A DNA stretch of 64,000 bases from NCBI GenBank assembly GCA_039976075.1, contig JBDWFY010000013.1, positions 1 through 64,000 on the forward strand, read 5' to 3'. Source of the DNA: JBDWFY01 sp039976075 (lineage in GTDB: Bacteria > Pseudomonadota > Alphaproteobacteria > Rhizobiales > Stappiaceae). A program made the position numbers and the translations under genes. The notes below the pieces were generated by a model. The model was not told where the DNA came from. It did no database searches and saw only the letters and a list, made by a program, of their open reading frames with translations. This document shows positions 45,091 to 52,825 of this stretch, piece by piece. Each line of letters starts with the position of its first letter. Positions within the stretch are counted from its first letter, which is position 1.

Positions 45091-45252
45091 ATGCAGCTGA
45101 GGCGCAAGAAATCGATTAACGCTCTGACATTCATTCTGCTGGGAGCACTGATGCTGGCTGCTGCCGGCCCGATCCAATCGAGCCATCCTTTGGCGATGTC
45201 GCTATTCAATTTCGATCTGATGGCGATGGTTGGATCCAATCAGCCTTACTGA
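45091..45252 (+). CDS. Candidate small membrane or exported peptide
   Basis: 53 residues: MQLRRKKSINALTFILLG-ALMLAAAGPIQSS, then a hydrophobic tail. A basic start followed by one hydrophobic helix looks like a signal anchor. ATG 45091 is preceded by GGGGAGCGCCAG, a good ribosome-binding site. The frame reads on upstream to a TTG at 44914 but without a plausible start. No family recognised, so it may still be chance. Confidence 0.45.
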   Translation: MQLRRKKSINALTFILLGALMLAAAGPIQSSHPLAMSLFNFDLMAMVGSNQPY

Positions 45253-45394
45253 CTTTCGTTTAACAGTCAGTAATTATAAGCCTGATCTATCAGAAAATTA
45301 ATGGTATTGGTCTTGTTCCTGTCGTATATCAGGACCATATTCCAATCTGAGTGTCTAAAAAAGACATCTAGAGGTGACGGATTAAGAGGATTTC

Positions 45395-46195
45395 ATGGCT
45401 AATTACGATCCAAATCAAACTGTAAGGCCGATGACCGGTGCCCGCGCTGATGCTGGCATGATCGACCAGGGTCTGCGGTCATACATGCTCAGTGTTTACA
45501 ACTATATGGCCCTTGGTCTGGCAATTACCGGCGTCGCCGCAATTGTCATGTTCAATCTGGCGATAACCGGCGACGCATCATCCGCTGCGATGATCGACGG
45601 AACAGCCGCTCAAATCGGTGCGGGACAATATCTGACTTCGCTCGGTGTTGCTCTTTACACCAGCCCCCTGAAATGGGTGGTCATGCTCGCGCCACTGGGC
45701 ATGGTTTTCTTTTTGAGCTTCCGCGTCAATAAAATGAGTTTCAGCGCCGCCCAGACGACGTTCTGGCTTTTCGCCGCTGTTATGGGTATCTCCTTGTCAT
45801 CGATCTTCCTGGTATACACACAGGGATCGATTGCACGGGTGTTCTTCATTACTGCCGCATCGTTCGGTGCCCTTAGCCTGTTTGGCTATACGACTAAGAA
45901 AGACCTCTCCGCATGGGGATCTTTCCTGTTCATGGGATTGATCGGCGTCATCATCGCTTCGCTGGTGAATATGTTCATCGGCTCTTCAGCGTTGCAGTTT
46001 GCCATTTCCGTGATTGGTGTGCTCGTCTTTGCCGGTCTGACCGCTTACGACACTCAGCAGATCAAGGAAATGTATCATGCTGGTGACAGCCGCGACGTCG
46101 GTGGACGCAAGGCCATCATGGGTGCCCTGCGCCTGTATCTGGACTTCATCAACCTGTTCCTGATGCTTCTGCAGTTGTTCGGCAATCGCGAGTAA
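45395..46195 (+). CDS. Bax inhibitor-1/YccA family membrane protein
   Basis: 266 residues with seven predicted helices. The N-terminus is cytosolic, the helices start at MLSVYNYMALGLAITGVAAI, and the C-terminal LRLYLDFINLFLMLLQLFGN is the BI-1 signature; LTAYDTQQIKEMYH carries the conserved acidic residues of the pH-sensing pair. Members conduct Ca2+/H+ or interact with FtsH. It has its own terminator. Confidence 0.93.
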   Translation: MANYDPNQTVRPMTGARADAGMIDQGLRSYMLSVYNYMALGLAITGVAAIVMFNLAITGDASSAAMIDGTAAQIGAGQYLTSLGVALYTSPLKWVVMLAPLGMVFFLSFRVNKMSFSAAQTTFWLFAAVMGISLSSIFLVYTQGSIARVFFITAASFGALSLFGYTTKKDLSAWGSFLFMGLIGVIIASLVNMFIGSSALQFAISVIGVLVFAGLTAYDTQQIKEMYHAGDSRDVGGRKAIMGALRLYLDFINLFLMLLQLFGNRE

Positions 46196-46229
46196 GCTGG
46201 GCGGGTAAACGTCTAAAGGCTTCGGTAAG

Positions 46230-46259
46230 AAGGCGTGGGGTTTGCCCCGCGCCTTTTTC
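46230..46259 (+). terminator. Rho-independent terminator of the Bax-inhibitor-1 gene
   Basis: AAGGCGTGGGG pairs with CCCCGCGCCTT (one G-T pair) around a 4-base loop, then CTTTTTCGTTT. It lies 35 bases after the stop. Confidence 0.88.
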
Positions 46260-46264
46260 GTTTA

Positions 46265-46577
46265 ATCACACAAAGGAACAATCGAATATAATTGCTGGTG
46301 GCGAGGCGCGTTCACGCCACGGCCTGGATAATTTCACGCGTTTTTATTCAATCGACAAATGCACCAAATACAGTCGAACTGAATTTTGGGAAAAAGTGAT
46401 TGTGTCTTAGAAATTCCGGACGCAGCCGTTGCATTCATTTATTGATGAACGCAACCACACAGCGTCCCCCGTTTGAGAGGCCGTCGGACAGCTGCATTGA
46501 ACATCGGACGGTGTACCCGGCCTTCGCCGTGCTGATACTCCCGATTAGATGCTATACGTATTCAGAGGCATTCGCCT
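46265..46577. other. Non-coding stretch between the Bax-inhibitor-1 terminator and the DUF2794 gene
   Basis: About 310 bases. A plus-strand frame at 46400-46654 overlaps the DUF2794 gene and has no family-like sequence. No hairpin terminator for the DUF2794 gene was found. Confidence 0.4.
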
Positions 46578-46964
46578 TTAGGCGGAAACCAGCCGCAAGT
46601 GCCGTTTTTTCTCCAGTACCCGCAATACCGTTTTCAGCTCGTGTCCACGCTTGAGCACCATGCCCCCCGGCGCGACAACGGAATATACGCCTTGGCGTCG
46701 GGCCAGTTTTGGATTCTTCTCAATCCGGAATAAGGGAACTTCACTTGAACGGCGAAACACCGAAAAGACGGCTCTGTCTTTCAATAGGTCGATGGCGTAA
46801 TCCCGCCACTCACCCTCGGAAACCTTGCGCCCGTAGACATTGAGAATTTCGCTCAACTCTTGGCGATTGAAGGAAATGCTGGATAACCCTGACGAGCGCT
46901 TCATTACCGCGGAGCCGCTCTGCCCGGCTAAGGAACTGGGCTGACTTTCATCGCTATCACTCAT
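46578..46964 (-). CDS. DUF2794 domain-containing protein
   Basis: 128 residues. A Ser-rich leader is followed by FNRQELSEILNVYGRKVSEG-EWRDYAIDLLKD and AVFSVFRRSSEVPLFRIEKNPKL, the DUF2794 core found through alphaproteobacteria. The function is unknown. The ATG at 46964 (MSDSDESQ) has a GGAGG-containing sequence in front of it, which decides it over an in-frame codon 6 residues upstream. It diverges from the small-RNA candidate. Confidence 0.88.
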   Translation of the reverse strand: MSDSDESQPSSLAGQSGSAVMKRSSGLSSISFNRQELSEILNVYGRKVSEGEWRDYAIDLLKDRAVFSVFRRSSEVPLFRIEKNPKLARRQGVYSVVAPGGMVLKRGHELKTVLRVLEKKRHLRLVSA

Positions 46965-47141
46965 AGCGCCTCCTTTTGTCATTGAACCTTCATGATCGCG
47001 CGTAAAGTTCTCGGATGCAAGATCGGCGCAAAAGAGTTATATTCAAAATTAGAGAGATAATGTTCTAAAACCTCAATTTTGCCACAAATCAGCCCTTAGG
47101 GAGCCATTTTACACTTGCACATTGTCATTGTTGCCTCAGAT

Positions 47142-47296
47142 GGTCCGGTTTGGTCGCAACCCTGAAACGCATCAGCCCCCCAGCCCCTTCGGGGTTAAAA
47201 ACCAAACCGGACCTCTTTCTTGTGCGGACTGTCCCCAGCGGTTCCAATCGAGAATATGAGTTCAGGGTCGGCCTCGCGCCGACCCTTTCTTTTTTG
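47142..47296 (+). ncRNA. Orphan structured small RNA candidate
   Basis: Between the divergent DUF2794 start and a GNAT gene lies a plus-strand stretch with no open frame but strong structure. A perfect 13-bp stem (GGTCCGGTTTGGT at 47142-47154 with its complement at 47201-47213) encloses a CCCC-TTCG-GGGG tetraloop hairpin. About 50 bases later comes a textbook terminator (47264-47295). No plus-strand gene ends here, so the terminator needs its own transcript. The 5' end is not fixed; a -35-like CTTGCA near 47114 is only suggestive. I do not recognise it as 6S, SRP RNA, RNase P or tmRNA. Confidence 0.6.
47264..47295 (+). terminator. Rho-independent terminator with no upstream protein gene
   Basis: AGGGTCGGC (47264-47272) and GCCGACCCT (47278-47286) around CTCGC, followed by TTCTTTTTT. 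The T-run is on the plus strand only. Confidence 0.9.
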
Positions 47297-47340
47297 GCAC
47301 TTGTTCTTTCATCCGAATTGTACCTGCCTATCTATCCTCT

Positions 47341-47859
47341 ATGGATATTGAAATGCCGGTTGTGCGCCGCGCGAAACTATTGGACGCCCAACACCTGGCA
47401 AACATTCACGAACAAGCATGGCTGAACGCTTATCGGGGTATCTTGCCCGGCGTCGACCTTGCTCGTGCAATTTCCAGGCGACATGCAAACTGGTGGGAAG
47501 CCGCGCTTCGCCAAAATCGTGGCATTCTCGTGCTTGAGGCAAATGGCACGTTGGCGGGGTATTCAACATTTGGCCCCACACGATATTCCAACCTCTCTTA
47601 CGAAGGCGAGGTATATGAGTTTTATATTCTTCCCACACACCAGGGGCTGGGCTTCGGTCGCCACTTTTTCTCAGAAACCCTGTCGGATCTCGCAAAGCAT
47701 GGATTATCGGGCGTCATCACGCGCGTTTTGACAGCAAATGAACCAGCGATAGCGTTTTACAAAGCGATGGGTGGAAGAGAAGTAGGGCAATCCGAAGACC
47801 GGTTTGGCCGCGAGACAGTACCGACCGTGGTTTTTGCCTGGCCACGGCATGGTGGATGA
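47341..47859 (+). CDS. GNAT family N-acetyltransferase
   Basis: 172 residues with a single GNAT domain: VRRAKLLDAQHLANIHEQAW (strand 1 and helices), VYEFYILPTHQGLGFGRHFF (acetyl-CoA loop Q-x2-G-x-G) and NEPAIAFYKAMGGREVG at the end. The target is unknown. The start could be 47341 or the Met 4 codons later. The small-RNA terminator upstream separates it from earlier transcription. Confidence 0.87.
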   Translation: MDIEMPVVRRAKLLDAQHLANIHEQAWLNAYRGILPGVDLARAISRRHANWWEAALRQNRGILVLEANGTLAGYSTFGPTRYSNLSYEGEVYEFYILPTHQGLGFGRHFFSETLSDLAKHGLSGVITRVLTANEPAIAFYKAMGGREVGQSEDRFGRETVPTVVFAWPRHGG

Positions 47860-48062
47860 ATGGATCGCACGGACCTGGGTTCGCAAATTCTCCCAAAGTG
47901 TCGGATTTTCGGTAGTTCGCTGTATGTGATTTTTTTGCAATGCAACAAAAGTGTCCTTGCACTTTACGCAAACCAGCGGCATTAAAGCGCCAACATACTG
48001 TTTTCAGCCCATTCCGGTCCGCGACCAATGCGTTTCCGAGTTTGGCCTTAGGAGTTTGAACC

Positions 48063-48593
48063 ATGCGTATCGACGCCGTGCCGATTGGAATTAATCCTCC
48101 AGAAGACATCAATGTCATTATCGAGGTTCCCGTCGGTGGAGAGCCCATCAAATACGAGATGGACAAGGACGCTGGTGCCATGTATGTGGACCGTTTCCTG
48201 TACACTCCCATGCGATACCCCGGCAATTACGGTTTTGTACCTCATACTCTGTGCGGCGATGGCGACCCGATCGATGTGGTGATCACCAATCAGCGGCCTA
48301 TCATTCCTGGCGCCATCATGAGTTGCCGTCCTATCGGCGTTCTTCTGATGGAAGACGAATCCGGGCAAGATGAGAAGATCATTGCGGTACCTGGCCCCAA
48401 ACTGACCCGCCGGTATGACCGCATCAAAACAATTCAGGACCTGCCGGAGATAAGCGTCCAGCAGATTGAACATTTTTTCAGTCATTACAAAGATCTGGAG
48501 ACCGAGAAATGGGTCAAGATCGTCGCTTGGGAAGGCGCTGACAAGGCAAAACAGCTTATTCTTGAATCAATTGAACGCGCTAAAACTGCGTGA
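48063..48593 (+). CDS. ppa: Inorganic pyrophosphatase
   Basis: 176-residue family I soluble pyrophosphatase that hydrolyses PPi to two phosphates and drives biosynthesis. Active site: E-x7-K-Y-E in IEVPVGGEPIKYEMDKD, the D-G-D-P-I-D-V metal motif in CGDGDPIDVVITN, and KRYDxIK-like RRYDRIKTIQDLP. TTAGGAG precedes the ATG. Monocistronic. Confidence 0.97.
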   Translation: MRIDAVPIGINPPEDINVIIEVPVGGEPIKYEMDKDAGAMYVDRFLYTPMRYPGNYGFVPHTLCGDGDPIDVVITNQRPIIPGAIMSCRPIGVLLMEDESGQDEKIIAVPGPKLTRRYDRIKTIQDLPEISVQQIEHFFSHYKDLETEKWVKIVAWEGADKAKQLILESIERAKTA

Positions 48594-48638
48594 CAGGTGG
48601 TACCGGTTCTATATGAAGATCAACATAAAGCATGCTGA

Positions 48639-49013
48639 TTAATCTTCGGCCTGATCGATCGCTTCCATATCTGCATCGGACAGGCCGAAATGATGTCCAA
48701 TTTCATGGACCAGAACATGCTTGATAATATCTTCCAGCCGATCTTCCCGTGTACTCCCATAGGCCAGAATTGGCTGTCGATACAACCAAATCCGATTTGG
48801 CATTCGACCCGTCCAGGCTGCCCCTCCGGTCTGGGCCAGTCCAATACCCTCAAACAAGCCCAGCAATTGATACGGGGAAGTCAATCCCAGGTGAGTCAAA
48901 ACCTCCTCATGGGCAAAATCTGAGACCTGGAAGAGAACATCAGCACAGATCTCTTTCACCGGTTCTGGCAAGTCTCCAAAAGCGGCGTTCGCTATTGCTT
49001 CAAAATCCGTCAA
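48639..49013 (-). CDS. Minimal zincin-like metallopeptidase family protein
   Basis: 124 residues with HEIGHHFGLSDADMEAID near the C-terminus: H-E-x2-H-x2-G-x2-D, the zinc site of the small MMP-like/DUF1025 family. RIWLYRQPIL is another family block. No signal peptide, so cytosolic. The family lacks much of a usual peptidase fold and its activity is unproven. About 300 bases upstream hold no gene. Confidence 0.88.
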   Translation of the reverse strand: MTDFEAIANAAFGDLPEPVKEICADVLFQVSDFAHEEVLTHLGLTSPYQLLGLFEGIGLAQTGGAAWTGRMPNRIWLYRQPILAYGSTREDRLEDIIKHVLVHEIGHHFGLSDADMEAIDQAED

Positions 49014-49311
49014 ATCGGGAATATGCGGACAAGCAATTGAATCGACAATGTAGGGTATCTCTTCACCTCCGACATTCTACAGCGCATCCCTGAAACGTTG
49101 AAACACTTTTCCGACCGGGATACGCGCCAAAACAAAGACCTGGAGCATTTTTTTTGCGGTTCAACAATCGCTAAAATTGCTCCAAAGGAACGCAGCAGTA
49201 GCACGACTGCCGGACGGCACTTTTTTGGTGAAGTGCCTGAAATTCATATGGAGATAAATTTCTCAAACACAATCACCTCGAGCAGTTCTCGCACCTATTG
49301 GGTGGCGTGCT

Positions 49312-49566
49312 CTATAGATAGGTCATTGAAAGATAAACGATCAGACCAATCAGGAAAACCAATCCCAACCCTCGGCCGATGCGCCGTCCCCAAACCTCCG
49401 TTCGATCTTCCTGATCGGCATCGTCAGCTGAAAAATGAGAGCGTGATTTTTCTGCCATTCGAACAAGCGAGGAGGCGCCAGCTGTTTCACTGTCCAACTC
49501 GACGCGCTTGAGCGCAGCTTCAGCGCGGCGCACCTTTTCAGCGTGCTGATCTTCACGCTTGACCAT
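49312..49566 (-). CDS. Small membrane protein of unknown function
   Basis: 84 residues. A charged N-terminal half (EDQHAEKVRRAEAALKRVE) is followed by one C-terminal membrane helix (GLGLVFLIGLIVYLSMTYL), so it is a tail-anchored type. TGGAGAATTG precedes the ATG. It is downstream of dsbB on the same strand (about 80 bases), so it may share the transcript. No family recognised. Confidence 0.65.
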   Translation of the reverse strand: MVKREDQHAEKVRRAEAALKRVELDSETAGASSLVRMAEKSRSHFSADDADQEDRTEVWGRRIGRGLGLVFLIGLIVYLSMTYL

Positions 49567-49645
49567 TTTGCAATTCTCCAGTCAGACCTGCACGCACGTC
49601 GCACTTCCCTGCCGCAGAGGCGTTTCAACGTTTCCTGGAAATGCT

Positions 49646-50155
49646 CTAGACGGCACGCCGAGTGTTTGAAAGCGCGCCCCAAAGAGCAATCAGGGCAAGA
49701 CCTGCCGAGGCTACCGCATTCCAACCGGCAAAGGAAAGGCCCAGCATCCGCCAACTTGCTTCGGTACAACTCACCACGCGCGTTTTCTTGAGAGCACCCA
49801 GCACACTGTTTGCATCCGTTGGAGGCGCCAATCCACCACCACAGTCGGACGGTCCAGGCCAGAACTCCCATTCCGCCCCTGCATGATAGAAACCTAGCCC
49901 GGCTCCGTAGACCATCGCCGCTGCACCAAGCAGCAACAGCAGCCGCACGACCGTGCCCTTGTTGAAAGACATAGAAACAATCGCCGCCAACAGGACAAGT
50001 GGCAACGCCACATAATAGGGAACCCTTTGTTCAAGGCACAACGCGCATGGAACATACCCGCCGTAAATTTGAAATCCCCACGCGGTTCCTATCGTCGCCA
50101 ACCCGATCAGCAAAAAAAGACCGGCAGAAAGGCGCTGATGGTTGCTTGAGGACAT
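49646..50155 (-). CDS. dsbB: Disulfide bond formation protein B
   Basis: 169 residues, four membrane helices. Reoxidises DsbA and passes electrons to quinone. The first periplasmic pair is Cys37-x-x-Cys40 (CALC) followed by LEQRVPYYVALPL; the second periplasmic loop has Cys in GPSDCGGG and in TRVVSCTEASW. AAGGAGATTG precedes the ATG. It lies downstream of the YqaA/DedA-like gene on the same strand. Confidence 0.93.
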   Translation of the reverse strand: MSSSNHQRLSAGLFLLIGLATIGTAWGFQIYGGYVPCALCLEQRVPYYVALPLVLLAAIVSMSFNKGTVVRLLLLLGAAAMVYGAGLGFYHAGAEWEFWPGPSDCGGGLAPPTDANSVLGALKKTRVVSCTEASWRMLGLSFAGWNAVASAGLALIALWGALSNTRRAV

Positions 50156-50189
50156 TTCAATCTCCTTGATGTGAAAAACTTACGTTTCG

Positions 50190-50768
50190 CTACAAAAGCT
50201 TGATGATGAGAAATCCGCCCAGAAGGCAAATAACAAAAATCGTAAAGACGAGTCCAAGGCGTTTCTCGATAAATTCCCGGATCGGCTGCCCAAACAGATA
50301 CAGCAGACCGGCAACCGCAAAAAAACGCATTCCGCGTGACAAAATGCTCGCAACCAGGAACACCGGCATCGACAGTCCCACCGCGCCGCTGGCAATTGTA
50401 ATCACCTTGTAGGGAAAGGGCGTCAGACCAGCGGTAAAGACAATCCAAGGACCCCATTTTATGAACTCTGAACGGATGTAGTCGAACTTGTCCATATAGC
50501 CATAGAATTGCAGCACAGGTTCCGCAATTTCCTTGAACAAAATCGCACCGATGTAATATCCCGCAATTCCGCCAAGAACGGAGGTAACAGTACAAATTGC
50601 TGCAAACAACCAGGCCTTTTTCCGTGCAGACAGCACCATCGGAATAAGCAGCAGATCTGGCGGCAATGGAAAAAAAGAGCTTTCGGCGAAAGAGACAGCA
50701 CCAAGTGCAACAGGTGCCCGGGGTCCGGCAGCCAGGGACATGGTCCAATCGTAGAGGCGTCTTAGCAT
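50190..50768 (-). CDS. YqaA/DedA-like (VTT domain) membrane protein
   Basis: 192 residues with four to five membrane segments. FFPLPPDLLLIPMVLSARKKA and GGIAGYYIGAILFKEIAEP are typical of the VTT/SNARE-associated (DedA, YqaA) domain, and GLTPFPYKVITIASGAVGLS carries the conserved F/P-x-K segment. These proteins are flippase-like or linked to membrane charge balance. AGGAAGCAGC precedes the ATG. It is 34 bases upstream of dsbB, so they are probably co-transcribed. Confidence 0.9.
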   Translation of the reverse strand: MLRRLYDWTMSLAAGPRAPVALGAVSFAESSFFPLPPDLLLIPMVLSARKKAWLFAAICTVTSVLGGIAGYYIGAILFKEIAEPVLQFYGYMDKFDYIRSEFIKWGPWIVFTAGLTPFPYKVITIASGAVGLSMPVFLVASILSRGMRFFAVAGLLYLFGQPIREFIEKRLGLVFTIFVICLLGGFLIIKLL

Positions 50769-51030
50769 GCTGCTTCCTTATCGGCGCAGAGCACGGTTGT
50801 CCATCGCGCATCGGTTGATGCGACAATCAGACCTGCTCCTGTCGGTTTTGTTCGATGGAAACTTCGGCTCATGAAGCGAAGACAGCATTCCGATCTGAAA
50901 AAGTCGGTAGATACGCTGTGTCTGGAAGTTCAAGTCATGCATTCATGGCTCCAAACCTGTCACACCATCTCAAAAGCGGACAAATGACGGCTTGACCCAT
51001 TCGACTTGAAACATCGCCGAAATCAGTAAG

Positions 51031-51116
51031 TGGTGCCCTCTCCCGGAATCGAACCGGGACTCCCTAGGGGAACTGGATTTTGAATCCAGCGCGTCTACCA
51101 ATTCCGCCAAGAGGGC
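51031..51116 (-). tRNA. tRNA-Leu (CAA)
   Basis: 86 bases including encoded CCA. Acceptor stem GCCCTCT / AGAGGGC, D-arm with GGTAGACGC, anticodon stem CTGGA / TCCAG with loop TTCAAAA (anticodon CAA at 51080-51082), a long class II variable arm (TTCCCCTAGGGAG), and T-arm CCCGGTTCGATTCCGGG. It reads UUG codons. Confidence 0.98.
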
Positions 51117-51181
51117 CCAGCGCCGACATACCAAATGGAAAACCAAATGACAACAACAATACCAAGCTATTGTGAACTATC

Positions 51182-52762
51182 TCAGGACTCCCTGAACGCA
51201 CGGGACATACTGTCCATGATCGGTTCGAACATATAGTCCAAAAAGGTTCTGTCTTTTGTCTTGATGTAGATTTCAGCTGGCATGCCAGGTGTCGGGCGAA
51301 AATGTTCAACGGCAGCGGCTTCAGCGGCGTCAAGCTTGACCCTGGCTACATAAAGATCGCTGGGAGAAAAGTTCTGTTTCTCATCAGGTAGCGCATCGGC
51401 AGAAACGTAGATAACTTCGCCGGAGATCATGGGAGTGGTCCGCTGGCTTAAAGCCGTGAGGCGAACCTGAGCGGGCTGACCGCGCTTAACGTTGTCGATA
51501 TCCGTTGGCCGAACGCGAACCTGGATTATCAGTTTTTCCTGCAGAGGTAACAATTCCAGCACGTCCCGACCGCTTTCGATCACGCCGCCAGCGGTGTGAT
51601 ACCGCATGCGGACGACAACACCTTTGACCGGCGCTGTGATATTGATGCGTTTCAGTACATCCTTTGCTGCCAGAATCTGCTCCTTCACATCATCCAACTC
51701 AGCATTGACCTGCTGCAGTTCTTCTACTGCCGTCTGCGCCATCTCGTTGCGTTGTGAACTGATCTGTGCTCTTGCCCGCGCAATCCGCTCTCGCGCATCA
51801 CCTATTTCAGCTGTCAGACGACCAACTTCGCCATCCAGGTTGGCCTGGGCGCGCTGAATCCGCAAAACATCCGGTTTCCTGATCAGTCCGGACTTCAGGA
51901 GTTTGGTTTTGGCCGTCAATTCCTCAATGTAGAAATCAAGTTGTGCCTTGACAGCTTTAAGCTGTGTTTGACCGCCCATAATCCGCTCGTTCAGTGCATC
52001 AATGCTGCTATTGAGAATATCAACTTCACTGTCCAGCTTTTTGACTCGCGCCTTGAAAGTCAGTGCCTGATTTTGAACGATCGAATTGACTTCCGGATCC
52101 TCGAGCTCAGCAATCAATTTTTCCGGCAGGTACAGTTTCTCAAGCCCTTGCGATTCTGCCTCAAGACGGACACGCATCGCATCAAGTCGCACTTGCCTGA
52201 GCAGCAAACGACGTAGGTTGGCCAATGCGGCTGTATCATCAAGTTTGATCAGAGTCTGGCCCGGCGTGACCACATCCCCTTCACTCACCATGATTTTCTG
52301 GATAATACCCCCCTCAAGGTGCTGAACAATCTTGTTCTCGCCCGTGGCAACAAACGTTCCGGATGCAATAACCGCACCGGCCATTGGCGCTGCGACAGCC
52401 CAGAAACCAAAACCAAAAAAAGTAACCACAATGATGACAACGCCCATCGTGATGGGTTTTTTGGTGCCGCGCGGCACGTCGCGATACCACTCTTCGGAAT
52501 TGAGGATCGACGGTCCCATTGTTGCTTCGGCCGCTGGAACCTGATTCTTTCGAAATTGTCGAAAAAGGCTCCGCACCAGCGTTTCAGCGCGACGATATGC
52601 AGGCTCGGCAATGCTCAGTAGCGGTTCAAACAACAGGCGTATGCCGTTGAGGTGACCACTTGGCGTGGTTTGCAGTTTTGTTAGCTTGTCCTGAGAAGTC
52701 GAAGAACTGCCGGCTGTTGTTGGCCCCAGTTCTTCATCGCTTCCCTTGCGCCGAAATGTCAT
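51182..52762 (-). CDS. HlyD-family type I secretion adaptor (membrane fusion protein)
   Basis: 526 residues. Connects the ABC ATPase to an outer membrane TolC-like channel. There is a cytoplasmic N-terminal tail of about 100 residues, longer than usual, then one membrane helix at about 103-125 (MGVVIIVVTFFGFGFWAVAAP). The lipoyl/barrel-sandwich half EGGIIQKIMVSEGDVVTPGQ follows, then a long coiled coil (about 205-385), then KRINITAPVKGVVVRMRYHT. The C-terminal beta-barrel ends PGMPAEIYIKTKDRTFLDYM, typical of type I (PrtE/HlyD) adaptors. GGGGAGAG precedes ATG 52762. It is the last gene of the cluster. Confidence 0.95.
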   Translation of the reverse strand: MTFRRKGSDEELGPTTAGSSSTSQDKLTKLQTTPSGHLNGIRLLFEPLLSIAEPAYRRAETLVRSLFRQFRKNQVPAAEATMGPSILNSEEWYRDVPRGTKKPITMGVVIIVVTFFGFGFWAVAAPMAGAVIASGTFVATGENKIVQHLEGGIIQKIMVSEGDVVTPGQTLIKLDDTAALANLRRLLLRQVRLDAMRVRLEAESQGLEKLYLPEKLIAELEDPEVNSIVQNQALTFKARVKKLDSEVDILNSSIDALNERIMGGQTQLKAVKAQLDFYIEELTAKTKLLKSGLIRKPDVLRIQRAQANLDGEVGRLTAEIGDARERIARARAQISSQRNEMAQTAVEELQQVNAELDDVKEQILAAKDVLKRINITAPVKGVVVRMRYHTAGGVIESGRDVLELLPLQEKLIIQVRVRPTDIDNVKRGQPAQVRLTALSQRTTPMISGEVIYVSADALPDEKQNFSPSDLYVARVKLDAAEAAAVEHFRPTPGMPAEIYIKTKDRTFLDYMFEPIMDSMSRAFRES

Positions 52763-52825
52763 TTCCCACTCTCCCCGCACGTCGCCCGCAACTCACTTCG
52801 TTATCGGACTTCGATCGCGATACAC

